A stretch of 64,000 nt of DNA. It comes from Nonomuraea gerenzanensis. Its GTDB lineage: Bacteria; Actinomycetota; Actinomycetes; Streptosporangiales; Streptosporangiaceae. Positions 34,026 to 42,679 of the stretch are shown piece by piece; position 1 is the first letter of the stretch, and each line of letters starts with the position of its first letter. The position numbers and the translations under genes are program-made. The notes under the pieces were generated by a model. It was given only the letters and a program-made list of their open reading frames with translations. It was not told the origin of the DNA and did not search any database. The stretch spans positions 806,001-870,000 of the forward strand of contig NZ_CP084058.1 of assembly GCF_020215645.1 (NCBI RefSeq), read 5' to 3'.

Positions 34026-34730
34026 TTGACCGCACACGGCTTGATCGACACCACGGAGATGTATCTCCGTACCATCTATGAGCTTGAAGAAGAGGGCATC
34101 GTCCCGCTGCGCGCCCGCATCGCCGAGCGCCTTCAGCAGAGCGGCCCCACTGTCAGCCAGACCGTGGCCCGCATGGAGCGCGACGGGCTGGTCCGGGTCG
34201 AGGGTGACCGCCACCTGTCGATGACGGAGCTGGGCCGCACGCTCGCCACGCGGGTGATGCGCAAGCACCGCCTCGCCGAATGCCTGCTCACGCAGGTCAT
34301 CGGGCTTCCGTGGGAAGAGGTGCACATCGAGGCGTGCCGCTGGGAGCACGTGATGTCGGAGTCCGTGGAGTCACGGCTGGTGACGTTGCTGGACAACCCG
34401 ACGGTGTGCCCGCACGGCAATCCCATCCCTGGGCTGGCCGAGCTGGGCGCCAGAGAGCCGGTCGAGAGCGACGACGACGTGCTGACGACGATGTGCGACC
34501 TGGCCGGCACACGCGACACACCCGTAGTCGTGCGTCGAATTAGCGAACAAGTGCAAAGCGATCCCGCTGTGATGCTTAAACTCAAGCAAGTTGGGATACA
34601 ACCCGGACGCGAGGTGACGCTCGCGGCGAGCGACGACGGTGTACGGGTGACAGGTGACGGTGACGCGAAGGATACTCCCGCGGAGCTTCCGCGCGATGTC
34701 GCCGCGCACGTTTTTGTCTCCAAGCGCTGA
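34026..34730 (+). CDS. ideR: Iron-dependent DtxR-family repressor (IdeR/DmdR1)
   Basis: A 234-residue metalloregulator. LIDTTEMYLRTIYELEEEGI and the winged helix RIAERLQQSGPTVSQTVARM bind DNA; MRKHRLAECLLTQVIGLPWE and ACRWEHVMSESVESRL carry the metal ligands (His, Cys, Glu) of both sites; an SH3-like C-terminal domain follows (SDPAVMLKLKQVGIQPGREV). With Fe(II) it should repress siderophore genes. TTG 34026, four bases after GGAGG, matches the N-terminal length of Streptomyces and mycobacterial homologues. Confidence 0.95.
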   Translation: MTAHGLIDTTEMYLRTIYELEEEGIVPLRARIAERLQQSGPTVSQTVARMERDGLVRVEGDRHLSMTELGRTLATRVMRKHRLAECLLTQVIGLPWEEVHIEACRWEHVMSESVESRLVTLLDNPTVCPHGNPIPGLAELGAREPVESDDDVLTTMCDLAGTRDTPVVVRRISEQVQSDPAVMLKLKQVGIQPGREVTLAASDDGVRVTGDGDAKDTPAELPRDVAAHVFVSKR

Positions 34731-34853
34731 CGCGCGCGCAGCTACTTGGTTGAATCCCTCCTGGGAGGCCCTCCACTCTCCCCTGGCCAAGACTGTTGCA
34801 GGAGCGCTCGTGGTCCGCTTTGCATACACGCCACCCCGAGGAGTGGTCTCCGG

Positions 34854-37076
34854 ATGAAGCGATGGGGGGATCTGTCACAAGAAGCGGCTGATCACCTTGC
34901 TGCCGGGTCCGTGCTCGACCACGCCGAAATGGCCGTGGTCGTCACCGACCGTTTCAGCAATCTCCTCTATTGGAATCCATTCGCCGAGAAACTGTTCGGC
35001 CGGCAGGGTAAGTCGCCTTCGCGTGACACGTCCGTCCTGTCCCTCGGGATCATGGAGAAGGACCACCCGATGGCGATCGAGCTCGCCAAGCACGTGCTCA
35101 AGGGCGGCGTGTGGGAAGGCACGTTCGACGTCAGGCGCGGCGACGGCACGATCGTCTACGTCCGCGCGCAGGCCGTGCCGTTGCGCCCCGCGTCGGGCGC
35201 GGTGACGGGGATCGTCATCATGGCGCGCGAGGCGCTGCGCAGCAACGAGCGCGAGAAGGACCGCTTCGGGCTGCTGGAGCGCATCGGCGAGCGGCTGGCG
35301 GGCTCCCTGTACGTCGAGGAGACGCTCAAGCGCGTCGCGGAGATGCTCGTCCCCCAGTTCGCCGACCACTGCTTCATCGAGCTGATGGAGGGCGACAGGC
35401 TCGTCCGCAGGGTCTCTCAGCACGTACAGGGGTGGACGCCCCCGTCGGGAACATGGAAGCCGGTGGGCGCGGAGATCCGCTACCCCGCCGGCCACTACGC
35501 CGACACCGCGCTGCGCCGCCAGGAGACCATCCTGGTCGAGGACTTCGCCACCAACCGCAGCCCCGCCCCCCACGAGAACAGCGCGCGCCTGTGCGGTGAG
35601 ATCGGCATGACCTCCGCCATCGTGGCGCCGCTGCTGGTGCGGGGGGAGACGCTCGGCCTGATGTACCTCGGGCTGTCCAACCTCACCGACCGCCGCAGCC
35701 CGCACTATGACGCCTTCGACCGCGACTTCGTCGGCGCCATCGCCACCCGGGTCGCGCTGGCGATCGACAACGCGCTGCTGTTCGAGGAGGAGCGCCACAC
35801 GGCGGAGTCGTTCCAGAAGTACCTGCTGCCCCGGGCGCTGCCGCAGCTCGACGGCCTGCAGATCGCCGTGCGCTACTACCCGGCCGCCCCGCTCGCCTCC
35901 CACGGGCAGGGCATCCAGACCCAGGTCGGCGGCGACTGGTACGACGTCATCCCGCTGTCCGCCGGCCGTGTCGGCATCGTGATCGGCGACGTCGAGGGCA
36001 GGGGCGCCAAGGCCGCCGCCATCATGGGCCAGCTCAGGGCGGCGCTGCGGGCCTTCGCCCAGGACGACAAGTCCCCGGCCGACATCCTGGCCAGGCTCGA
36101 CGAGTGGACCCGCATCATCGCCACCCCCGAGCAGGACGACAACGGCACCGACGTCAGCGTCCCGCCCATCGTGACCTGCCAGTACCTCGTCTACGACGCC
36201 TGGTCGCGGCAGCTCTCCTTCGCCAACGCCGGCCACGCCGCGCCGCTGCTGCTGGTCGACGGGCAGTGCGTCGAGCTCGACATCGAGGAGGTCGGCCAGC
36301 CGCTCGGGGTGCGCGCCAAGGGCCTGCACGCCGACCTGGTCTACAAGGAGGAGACCCGCACGCTGCCGCCGGGCGCGGCGCTGCTCCTCTACACCGACGG
36401 CCTGGTCGACCGGCGTCCCGGCCGCGACGGCCGGATGCCGAGCGAGGCCGAGACGCTGGGCGTGCTCTGCGAGAAGCTCGCCAAGATGTCCGACGCCGAG
36501 GTCGAGCGCATCGCCGACGCCGCCACCGTCGCGGTGCCCGGCGAGATCGACGACGACATGGCCATCCTCGTGGTCCGCTCCAGCGACGTGGACCTCGACG
36601 TGGAGTCCCGCACGTTCCCCGCCCAGCCCATCATGGTCGGCGAGGCGCGCCGGATGGCCGCCGAGGCGTTCGCGAGCTGGAACGTGCCCGAGGAGCGCGC
36701 CGAGCTGGCCTGCCTGCTGGTCTCCGAGGTCGTGACCAACGTGGTGCTGCACGCCGCCACCGCCGGGGTGCCGCGCAGGGAGCTGGTCGTGGAGGGCCCG
36801 CCGCTGCCGTTCGAGGAGTCCTGGGACATGCCGGGCTTCGAGGACGAAGTGGTCGGCGACAAGGAGTTCACGCTGCGGCTGCGCAGGGGCGAGGAGGCGG
36901 TCTGGGTCGAGGTCTTCGACCAGGACCTGCGCCTGCCCCGCATCCGCAGCGCCGGCGAGAACGACGAGGGCGGGCGCGGCCTCTACCTGGTCGACCAGCT
37001 CGCCAGGCGCTGGGGCTCGCGGCCCACCAGGGAAGGCAAAGCCGTCTGGTTCGAGATTCCCACCCGTGGCAGGTGA
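34854..37076 (+). CDS. PAS-GAF-SpoIIE phosphatase-HATPase signalling protein
   Basis: A 740-residue cytoplasmic regulator. Residues 20-130 form a PAS domain (HAEMAVVVTDRFSNLLYWNP). A GAF domain spans about 140-310. The PP2C/SpoIIE phosphatase lies at about 330-540, with VGGDWYDVIPLSAGRVGIVI, GDVEGRGAKAAAIMGQLRAA and LLYTDGLVDRRPGRDG holding the metal aspartates. An HATPase anti-sigma-kinase-like domain ends it (LACLLVSEVVTNVVLHA, GGRGLYLVDQLARRWG). Such proteins both dephosphorylate anti-anti-sigma factors and act as anti-sigma kinases. ATG 34854 follows GAGGAG. Coupled to the next gene by GTGA. Confidence 0.93.
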   Translation: MKRWGDLSQEAADHLAAGSVLDHAEMAVVVTDRFSNLLYWNPFAEKLFGRQGKSPSRDTSVLSLGIMEKDHPMAIELAKHVLKGGVWEGTFDVRRGDGTIVYVRAQAVPLRPASGAVTGIVIMAREALRSNEREKDRFGLLERIGERLAGSLYVEETLKRVAEMLVPQFADHCFIELMEGDRLVRRVSQHVQGWTPPSGTWKPVGAEIRYPAGHYADTALRRQETILVEDFATNRSPAPHENSARLCGEIGMTSAIVAPLLVRGETLGLMYLGLSNLTDRRSPHYDAFDRDFVGAIATRVALAIDNALLFEEERHTAESFQKYLLPRALPQLDGLQIAVRYYPAAPLASHGQGIQTQVGGDWYDVIPLSAGRVGIVIGDVEGRGAKAAAIMGQLRAALRAFAQDDKSPADILARLDEWTRIIATPEQDDNGTDVSVPPIVTCQYLVYDAWSRQLSFANAGHAAPLLLVDGQCVELDIEEVGQPLGVRAKGLHADLVYKEETRTLPPGAALLLYTDGLVDRRPGRDGRMPSEAETLGVLCEKLAKMSDAEVERIADAATVAVPGEIDDDMAILVVRSSDVDLDVESRTFPAQPIMVGEARRMAAEAFASWNVPEERAELACLLVSEVVTNVVLHAATAGVPRRELVVEGPPLPFEESWDMPGFEDEVVGDKEFTLRLRRGEEAVWVEVFDQDLRLPRIRSAGENDEGGRGLYLVDQLARRWGSRPTREGKAVWFEIPTRGR

Positions 37077-37852
37077 GTGATTCACTGGCGGCCATGGAGC
37101 TGGCCTTCGAGCGCCGGGGCACCGGCACGCCGCTGATCCTCGTCCACGGCATCGGCCACCACTGGCAGGGCTGGCTGCCGGTCCTCGACCGGCTCGCCGC
37201 CCGGCACACGGTGATCGCGGTGGATCTGCCCGGCTTCGGGGTCTCGCCCGAGCTGCCGCCGGGCATCCCGTACACCGCCGAGTCGCTGGCCGACGCGGTC
37301 GAGTCGTTCTGCGCCCGGCTCGGCATCCGCGAGCCCGCCGTGGCGGGCAACTCCCTGGGTGGTTACATCGCGCTGGAGCTGGCCTCGCGCGGCGTCGTCC
37401 GCTCGGCGGTCGCGCTCTCTCCTGTCGCCTTCTGGTCCCGCGCCGAGCTGCTCTACTGCCAGGCGATGCTGCGCGTCATGCGCGCCACCGCCCGCTCCAT
37501 GCCCTTGGAACGGCTGGAGAACCGCTACCTGCGTACGGCGGCGGCCGGGCTCCTCGTCGCCCACCCCGCCAGGCTCGACCCGACCGCCCTGATGGCCGCC
37601 ACCCAGGCGCTGGGCAGCGCGCCCGGCTTCGAGGAGACACTGGAGTCGTTCGGCGGGCTGATGCCGCCCGCGCCGGCCAAGGTGCCCTTCACGATCGCGT
37701 GGGGCGAGCACGACCGGCTGCTGCCGCGCCGCCAGGCCGTGCGCGCGGCGCGGTGGTCGGGGCAGCGGGTCAAGCTGATGAAGGGCTGCGGGCACGTACC
37801 GATGAGCGATGACCCCGAGCTGGTGGCCCGGGTCATCCTGGAATCGGCGTGA
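37073..37852 (+). CDS. Alpha/beta hydrolase
   Basis: A protein of about 259 residues. The oxyanion loop is LILVHGIGHHWQGW, the nucleophile elbow AVAGNSLGGYIALEL (Ser in GNSLGG), the acid is in FTIAWGEHDRLLPRR, and the catalytic His in KGCGHVPMSDDPE. GTG 37073 overlaps the upstream TGA as GTGA, consistent with coupled translation; ATG 37094 is the other candidate and lacks a ribosome site. Substrate unknown. Coupling to a SpoIIE-type signalling protein is notable, but the functional link is unproven. Confidence 0.88.
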   Translation: MSDSLAAMELAFERRGTGTPLILVHGIGHHWQGWLPVLDRLAARHTVIAVDLPGFGVSPELPPGIPYTAESLADAVESFCARLGIREPAVAGNSLGGYIALELASRGVVRSAVALSPVAFWSRAELLYCQAMLRVMRATARSMPLERLENRYLRTAAAGLLVAHPARLDPTALMAATQALGSAPGFEETLESFGGLMPPAPAKVPFTIAWGEHDRLLPRRQAVRAARWSGQRVKLMKGCGHVPMSDDPELVARVILESA

Positions 37853-37861
37853 GGTCGCGGG

Positions 37862-38746
37862 TCAGCCGTTGCGCGGGGTGCGGAACTCCTCGATCAGGAC
37901 CGGGTACTGCTCCCCACCGTGCCCCGCCGCGATCGCCCGGTCGGCCATCGCCTTGATCAGCTTCGGCCACTCGGCGTTCACCCCGGCCGCCTCGCTCTCC
38001 TCGACCAGGTGCGCCATCGCCCGCACGTCCGTCTCCAGAGCGGACACCTCGGCGGGGAAGGAGCCGCTGTCCACCTGCTCGGCGTACCCGGGCAGCCACC
38101 CCGCCACCCCGGTGGCGATCTCCTGCGCGAACGGCGCGAACGTCGCCGCGTCGACCCCGGCCGCCCCGAGCATCGCGGTGCCCTGGAGCCAGGCGTTCAG
38201 GATGCTCCACATCATGGTCAGCCCTGCCGCGTCGTACAGGGACGCCAGCCCCACGTCCGCGCCGAGGTGGTTGACGGTGCCCAGCACGCCCAGCGCCCGC
38301 TCGTGCGCCTCGAAGTCCGCGCGCGGCCCGCTGTGCAGGATCACCGCCTCGGCGGTCCCGATGGTCTGCGGGATGGCCATGATCGCCCCGTCCAGGTAAC
38401 GGGCCCCGCGCCGGCCGGCCCACTCAGCGGCCTCCCTGGCCTGCGCCGAGGTGCCCGAGGTCAGGTTGACCAGCGTGATGCCCGCCAGCGTGCCGTCGCT
38501 CCCGTTCAGCAGCTCGCGCACGGCCTCGTAGTCGGTGACACAGATGATCGTCAAAGGGCTCGCCCGCAGCGCCTCGCCGGCCGTCGCCGCCAGCCGCGCG
38601 CCCCCGGCCACCAACGGGTCGGCCTTGGCCGCCGTACGGTTCCAGACGGTCGTGGGGTGCCCGGCCTTGAGGAAGGCGCCGGCGAGTGCCTGGCCCATCA
38701 GCCCGAGCCCGATGACCGTCACAGGTGTGGTGCTTCTGTCGTTCAT
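37862..38746 (-). CDS. Imine-reductase/3-hydroxyisobutyrate-dehydrogenase-like NAD(P) oxidoreductase
   Basis: A 294-residue beta-hydroxyacid-dehydrogenase-fold protein. The cofactor motif is VTVIGLGLMGQALAGAFLKA with VWNRTAAKADPLV, whose Arg/Thr fit NADPH. NLTSGTSAQAREAAEWAGRR and YLDGAIMAIPQTIGTAEAVI replace the catalytic Lys region of true 3-hydroxyisobutyrate dehydrogenases, as in imine reductases. Length fits the imine-reductase group. It is divergent from a MerR regulator, 49 bases away, which probably controls it. Confidence 0.88.
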   Translation of the reverse strand: MNDRSTTPVTVIGLGLMGQALAGAFLKAGHPTTVWNRTAAKADPLVAGGARLAATAGEALRASPLTIICVTDYEAVRELLNGSDGTLAGITLVNLTSGTSAQAREAAEWAGRRGARYLDGAIMAIPQTIGTAEAVILHSGPRADFEAHERALGVLGTVNHLGADVGLASLYDAAGLTMMWSILNAWLQGTAMLGAAGVDAATFAPFAQEIATGVAGWLPGYAEQVDSGSFPAEVSALETDVRAMAHLVEESEAAGVNAEWPKLIKAMADRAIAAGHGGEQYPVLIEEFRTPRNG

Positions 38747-38756
38747 GGCAGCATCG

Positions 38757-38786
38757 TCAACGTTGAGATCGGTCTGAAGGTCAAGT
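38757..38786 (-). promoter_or_regulatory. MerR-type promoter between imine reductase and MerR gene
   Basis: On the minus strand TTGACC (38779-38784) is followed by about 19 bases to a TGACGAT-like -10, with a dyad in the spacer, and the perfect palindrome TCAACGTTGA (38757-38766) lies at its end. Overlong spacers with dyads are the hallmark of MerR-controlled promoters. Confidence 0.5.
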
Positions 38787-38795
38787 GGAGTTGCG

Positions 38796-39212
38796 ATGCG
38801 AATCGGGGAGCTGAGCCGTCGGACGGGTGTCCACGCTCACCAGTTGCGTTACTACGAGGCCCAGGGGCTGCTGCAGGCGGAGCGCGGCGCGAACGGCTAC
38901 CGCGACTACGACGAGAGCGCGGTGCTGCGGGTCAAGCAGATCCGGCACCTGCTCGGGGCCGGGCTGTCGTCGGAGGACATCGCGTACCTGCTGCCCTGCG
39001 CCGTCGGCGAGGCCCCTGAGCTGCTCGGCTGCCCCGAGCTGCTGACGGCGATGCGGTCACGGCTGCAGCGGCTCGACGACCAGCTGGCCCGGCTCGCCCG
39101 CTCCCGGGGCGCGCTGGCCGACTACATCGAGGCGGCCGAACGTACGGGCCGCGAGACCTACCCGCCCTTCGACCACCCCGGCCTGGACCCCGCCTGCGGC
39201 AGCGCGGCCTAG
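38796..39212 (+). CDS. MerR family transcriptional regulator
   Basis: A 138-residue regulator. The winged helix is MRIGELSRRTGVHAHQLRYY with EAQGLLQAERGANGYRDYDE, then the coiled coil KQIRHLLGAGLSSEDIAYLL to ALADYIEAAE. Cysteines occur in LLPCAVGE and LLGCPELL, but the arrangement does not match metal-binding MerR loops clearly. Effector unknown. Divergent from and probably controlling the imine reductase. Its stop overlaps the convergent GNAT gene by 4 bases. Confidence 0.92.
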   Translation: MRIGELSRRTGVHAHQLRYYEAQGLLQAERGANGYRDYDESAVLRVKQIRHLLGAGLSSEDIAYLLPCAVGEAPELLGCPELLTAMRSRLQRLDDQLARLARSRGALADYIEAAERTGRETYPPFDHPGLDPACGSAA

Positions 39213-39751
39213 CTCGTGGAATTCGGCTCGTAGTCCTGGACGAGGAGCCCGAGCAGCACCTCGTCCAGGAACTCGCCCATCACCCACGCCGAGGAACGCA
39301 GCACCCCCTCGCGCACGAACCCGTTCCGCTCGGCGGAGCGCAACATCGCGACGTTGTCCGCCAACGTCTCGATCTGCAACCGGTGCAGGCCGCGCACGAC
39401 GAACCCGTAGTGGCACAGCACCGCCACCACGTCGGTGCCGTAACCCTTCCCACGAGCGGACGGCCGCAGCCCAAGCCCGATGTGCGCCATCCGGTTGTGC
39501 GGGTCGATGCCCCACAACGTCGCCGTACCGGCCAGCGCGCCGCCGTCCAGCTCCACCACGGAGAACGCGGCGTACCCCTGCGCCTTGTCGTCCACCGTGA
39601 CCAGCGACTCCTGGGAGCCGGGGGTGATCGGACGCCAGGGGCCGGCCTGGGCCCGCGAGTGGGTGACCACGTCGTCGTAGAGCTCGGCCTGCAGGATCGG
39701 GATGTCGTCCTCGTGCCGGGCCCTGAGCCCGACCTTACTGCCCTTCAGCAT
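39209..39751 (-). CDS. GNAT family N-acetyltransferase (RimJ/RimL type)
   Basis: A 180-residue acetyltransferase. VGLRARHEDDIPILQAELYD is the typical opening; motif A is HIGLGLRPSARGKGYGTDVV with the acetyl-CoA loop R/G-x-G-x-G; motif B follows in GLHRLQIETLADNVAMLRSA and NGFVREGVLR. It may acetylate a protein N-terminus or small amine. Ends overlap the MerR gene tail to tail. Confidence 0.9.
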   Translation of the reverse strand: MLKGSKVGLRARHEDDIPILQAELYDDVVTHSRAQAGPWRPITPGSQESLVTVDDKAQGYAAFSVVELDGGALAGTATLWGIDPHNRMAHIGLGLRPSARGKGYGTDVVAVLCHYGFVVRGLHRLQIETLADNVAMLRSAERNGFVREGVLRSSAWVMGEFLDEVLLGLLVQDYEPNSTS

Positions 39752-39804
39752 GCGAGATTCCTAGCCGACGGGGCCGACCGGCGGCAAACCCATACCCTCG
39801 ATGG

Positions 39805-40434
39805 GTGATCTATGTCTTCGACGTCGGAGAGACGATCCTGCGCGATGACCGCTACTGGGCGTCGTGGGCCGACTGGCTCGGCCTGCCCCGCCACACCCTC
39901 TCGGCCCTCGTCGGCGCCGTCGTCGCCCAGGGGCGGGACAACGCCGACGCGGTCCGGCTGCTGCGTCCTGGCATCGACTTGGACGCTGAGTACGCCGCTC
40001 GCGAGGCGGCCGGGCGTGGTGAGCGGGTCGAGGAGGAAGATCTCTACCCCGACGTCCGACAGGCGTTCACCGCGCTGAGAGCGGCCGGTCACCAGGTGTT
40101 GATCGCCGGAAACCAGACGGCTCGCGTCGCAGAGCTGCTGGACGCGCTCGATCTGCCGGTGGATGGGATCGCCACCTCGGGTCAGTGGGGTGTGGCCAAG
40201 CCGGATCCGGCGTTCTTCGCCCGCTTGGTGGAGTTCGCCGGCGCTCCGCCGGGTCAGATCGTGTACGTGGGCGATCATCCGTTCAACGACGTCACCCCGG
40301 CCAAGGCTGCAGGTCTGCGGGCCGCGCACGTACGCAGGGGACCGTGGGGTCATCTGTGGGCCGATGGGCCGGAAGCCGCGGCGGCTGACTGGCGTATCAG
40401 TAGTTTGATCGAGCTAGCCGGTATCGCCGGTTGA
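39805..40434 (+). CDS. HAD family hydrolase
   Basis: A 209-residue haloacid-dehalogenase-like hydrolase. Motif I is MIYVFDVGETIL (the second Asp is replaced by Glu), motif II VLIAGNQTARV, motif III VAKPDPAFFARL, and motif IV IVYVGDHPFNDVTPAKAAGL. A helical cap lies between motifs I and II. Likely a small-molecule phosphatase; the DxGET motif I is a minor departure from DxDxT. GTG start at 39805. It immediately precedes the XRE regulator. Confidence 0.9.
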   Translation: MIYVFDVGETILRDDRYWASWADWLGLPRHTLSALVGAVVAQGRDNADAVRLLRPGIDLDAEYAAREAAGRGERVEEEDLYPDVRQAFTALRAAGHQVLIAGNQTARVAELLDALDLPVDGIATSGQWGVAKPDPAFFARLVEFAGAPPGQIVYVGDHPFNDVTPAKAAGLRAAHVRRGPWGHLWADGPEAAAADWRISSLIELAGIAG

Positions 40435-40450
40435 GCCGACCCTGGAAAGG

Positions 40451-40470
40451 CTGTAATCAAGCGACTACAG
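40451..40470. promoter_or_regulatory. Inverted repeat upstream of the XRE regulator
   Basis: CTGTA-ATCAAGCGAC-TACAG, with perfect 5-bp arms, lies 35 bases before the XRE start and overlaps the likely promoter. It is a candidate autoregulatory operator. Confidence 0.45.
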
Positions 40471-40504
40471 TACGTGTGGGAACGTCTCGTACAGGAGTCG
40501 CCAC

Positions 40505-41686
40505 ATGCCCTCGTCTCCCCACGACAGGCTTGGCAGGCGTGTCGCCTACCACCGGAGCGTCGCCCGACTGACACAGCAGCAACTGGCCGACGCAGCCGAC
40601 ATCCATGTCGGCACGTTGCGGAAGATCGAGCAGGGCAGACGACGCGCCGGTGACGCGATCGTGGAGTCGATTGCGGTTGCCCTCCAAGTGGACCCCGCGC
40701 TACTGACGACTGACCGCGAACGAGCGGGTTCTCGAATCAAGGCGGCGATCCCGGCTCTGTCGGCGGCGATCGCCAGCTACGACGTCCCGAATGATGGGCC
40801 TGTACGCCCCCTGCCCCTGCTGCGTGGTGCTGTCGCCGAAGCGGTGACCTGGCGGCTCGCCGCCCAGTACGTCCGGATCACCCAGCAGCTGCCCGAGCTA
40901 CTGGGCGAGCTGTTCCGCGCGCTCCAGACGGCGCAGGGGCAGCACCGGCCGGATGTGGCGAGACTCGTGGCGTCCGCGTGCCGGTCGGCGGACGCGGTCG
41001 CCTACAAGTTCGGCGCCTACGACCTGAGCGCCCGGTTCATCGAGGTGATGCGTTGGGCCGCGCCGCAAGCCGAGGACGACATCCTCGACGCGACCATCGC
41101 CTATGTCCGTGCTGAGACGTTCTTCGCCGCCCGTGCTCACGAGAGCGGGCTGCGCGCGCTGGAAACGGCGATCGACGCGTCGGCTGTCCCCGACGGCCCG
41201 CCGGCCATCGCGGCACGGGGAGCCCTCCACATGCGGGCCGCAGTCATCGCAGGCAGGGCCCAGGACGCGGATGCGGCCAACACTCATCTGGCAGCGGCTC
41301 GCCAACTGGCTGACCAGGTGCCCGAGGCCAGCTACTCGGGAACGGCGTTCGGGCCGTCCTCCGTCCGCGTTCATGAGGTGTCCGTCGCGGTCAGTTCAGG
41401 AAAGGTGCAGGTGCAACGCGCGCTAGAGGTCGCCCGCGGGTGGACGCCGCCGCCGGAACTGCCTGCCGAGCGGCGCAGCGGCTTCTACATTGAACTCGCC
41501 CGGGCACAACTCTGGTCCGGCCTGCCCGACGACGCGTTCGAGTCGCTCCAGGTGGCGCGGCGGATCGCGCCGCAGCATACGCGCGATCATGCATGGGTCC
41601 GCGAGGACGCTGCGACGCTGCGCAGGCTCAAGCGCGGTGACGCCGGGAGCCTCACCAGCTTCGCCGAGTGGTGTCACGCCACCTGA
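40505..41686 (+). CDS. XRE-family regulator with helical-repeat C-terminal domain
   Basis: A 393-residue protein. The Cro/C1 HTH lies at about residues 8-65 (LGRRVAYHRSVARLTQQQLA, DIHVGTLRKIEQGRRRAGD). The remaining 320 residues are Ala/Leu-rich helices of the TPR-like type common in actinomycete XRE regulators (AVAYKFGAYDLSARFIEVMR, FYIELARAQLWSGLPDDAFE). Two small genes follow in the same direction. Such regulator and small-protein cassettes are frequent and variable in Streptosporangiales. ATG 40505 follows ACAGGAGTC. Confidence 0.88.
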   Translation: MPSSPHDRLGRRVAYHRSVARLTQQQLADAADIHVGTLRKIEQGRRRAGDAIVESIAVALQVDPALLTTDRERAGSRIKAAIPALSAAIASYDVPNDGPVRPLPLLRGAVAEAVTWRLAAQYVRITQQLPELLGELFRALQTAQGQHRPDVARLVASACRSADAVAYKFGAYDLSARFIEVMRWAAPQAEDDILDATIAYVRAETFFAARAHESGLRALETAIDASAVPDGPPAIAARGALHMRAAVIAGRAQDADAANTHLAAARQLADQVPEASYSGTAFGPSSVRVHEVSVAVSSGKVQVQRALEVARGWTPPPELPAERRSGFYIELARAQLWSGLPDDAFESLQVARRIAPQHTRDHAWVREDAATLRRLKRGDAGSLTSFAEWCHAT

Positions 41687-41691
41687 AGCTC

Positions 41692-41720
41692 AGTGACCCT
41701 CGCTGGGTCACTCATGACCC
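41692..41720. terminator. Overlapping hairpins after the XRE gene
   Basis: AGTGACCC-TCGCT-GGGTCACT (41692-41712) forms a perfect 8-bp stem, and GGGTCA (41705-41710) can instead pair with TGACCC (41715-41720). It could act as an attenuator between the regulator and the small genes, or simply as three TGACCC half-sites. Confidence 0.5.
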
Positions 41721-41772
41721 CGCATGCGCGCGACCATCCTCCTGACGGCTCGACGACAGAGAGGACCCGCGC

Positions 41773-42141
41773 ATGACGAGGCCAACGGTGGTGCCGCACT
41801 CCGGGAACTCGGTGGATGGCCGCGGCCGAGTGCCGTACATGGTGACGTCGCTCGATGCCGCAGAGCAGTTGCAGCGGGAGCTGGAGCACCTCGGCATTGC
41901 CAGCGATGTCCATGACGGGTACGGGCTCGCGCTGGTGTCCGTGTGCGTCGGCCTCGTCGTGTGGTGCGACTGCGAGAGGTTCTGGTGGCGTACGGGCTGG
42001 GACGTCATTCGGAAACGGGCCCTCTACGCCTGGCATCCCGCTCTGGAGCCCGCAAGAGCCGCGAGTCGGCTGGCCCACTGTTACGCGGACGTGCACGCAC
42101 CCCGCCCGGTTCCGACTCTGATCGCGGGGCCACGAGCGTGA
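41773..42141 (+). CDS. Small hypothetical protein in the XRE cassette
   Basis: A 122-residue protein with a central alpha/beta stretch (AAEQLQRELEHLGIASDVHD, ALVSVCVGLVVWCDCERFWW). No family recognised. ATG 41773 has AGAGAGGAC upstream. Its stop overlaps the GTG of the next gene as GTGA. Position suggests an XRE-partner protein. Confidence 0.7.
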   Translation: MTRPTVVPHSGNSVDGRGRVPYMVTSLDAAEQLQRELEHLGIASDVHDGYGLALVSVCVGLVVWCDCERFWWRTGWDVIRKRALYAWHPALEPARAASRLAHCYADVHAPRPVPTLIAGPRA

Positions 42142-42314
42142 CCGTGACGCAGGTGATCAAGGCGTTTCCCGGGTGGCAGATCTACGACCTGGCAGGTGGC
42201 TGGGCGGCCGTCCGTACGCACTTGGTGCCCAGGACCAGCGAACTGTCCAACGTACGCTGTGGCGAAACCTTGGAAGAGCTCGTCAGGAACCTCGAAGCCG
42301 AGACCCGGGCATAG
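42138..42314 (+). CDS. 58-residue hypothetical protein, translationally coupled
   Basis: Starts at GTG 42138 inside the GTGA overlap with the previous stop. The sequence contains VTQVIKAFPGWQIYDLAGGW and a helical end (CGETLEELVRNLEAE). Tiny proteins of this 'GW-x-I' kind often follow XRE regulators in actinomycetes. Function unknown; the coupling is the main evidence that it is expressed. Confidence 0.6.
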   Translation: MTVTQVIKAFPGWQIYDLAGGWAAVRTHLVPRTSELSNVRCGETLEELVRNLEAETRA

Positions 42315-42679
42315 CTAGCCGCGCCGGGCACCCTCGGGCCAGATCACCCGTACGGATACCGCCCGCCGTCGTGCCTCGGCCACCACGTCAGCGGTCCCGC
42401 CGTACCCCCGGGCGGGCTGCCCGTCCCAGACCGTGCACAACACCTCGGCGCGGTCGAGCATGCGCACGTTGGCCGCCATGGGCGACTCGGCGGTGGATGC
42501 GACGAACTCCAGCCGATACGTCCGTGCGGCACGCCCCAGCAGCTCGTCGTACGCGACCCGGCACTCGCCTGGCAGGCCGGCGCGGTACTCCTCGGCGGGG
42601 ATCACGGCCTCCAGCGTTCCGTCAGGAGGGCGGTCTCCTCCGGCAGACCCGGGTGACCGGAGATCGCGATGCACACCAT
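42315..42679 (-). pseudogene. Nucleotide-binding (SLOG-like) protein with internal deletion
   Basis: The minus strand opens at ATG 42679 with CIAISGHPGLPEETALLTE, a typical Rossmann-like start, then hits a stop. The C-terminal two thirds resume in another frame: TLEAVIPAEEYRAGLP, YDELLGRAARTYRLEFVAST, CTVWDGQPARGYGGTADVVA. This is the arrangement of actinomycete SLOG/DUF1273-like proteins, but the middle, containing the usual CLADGADQ segment, is missing. The gene has lost about 40-50 codons plus the frame. Convergent with the 58-residue gene, with adjoining ends. Confidence 0.7.
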
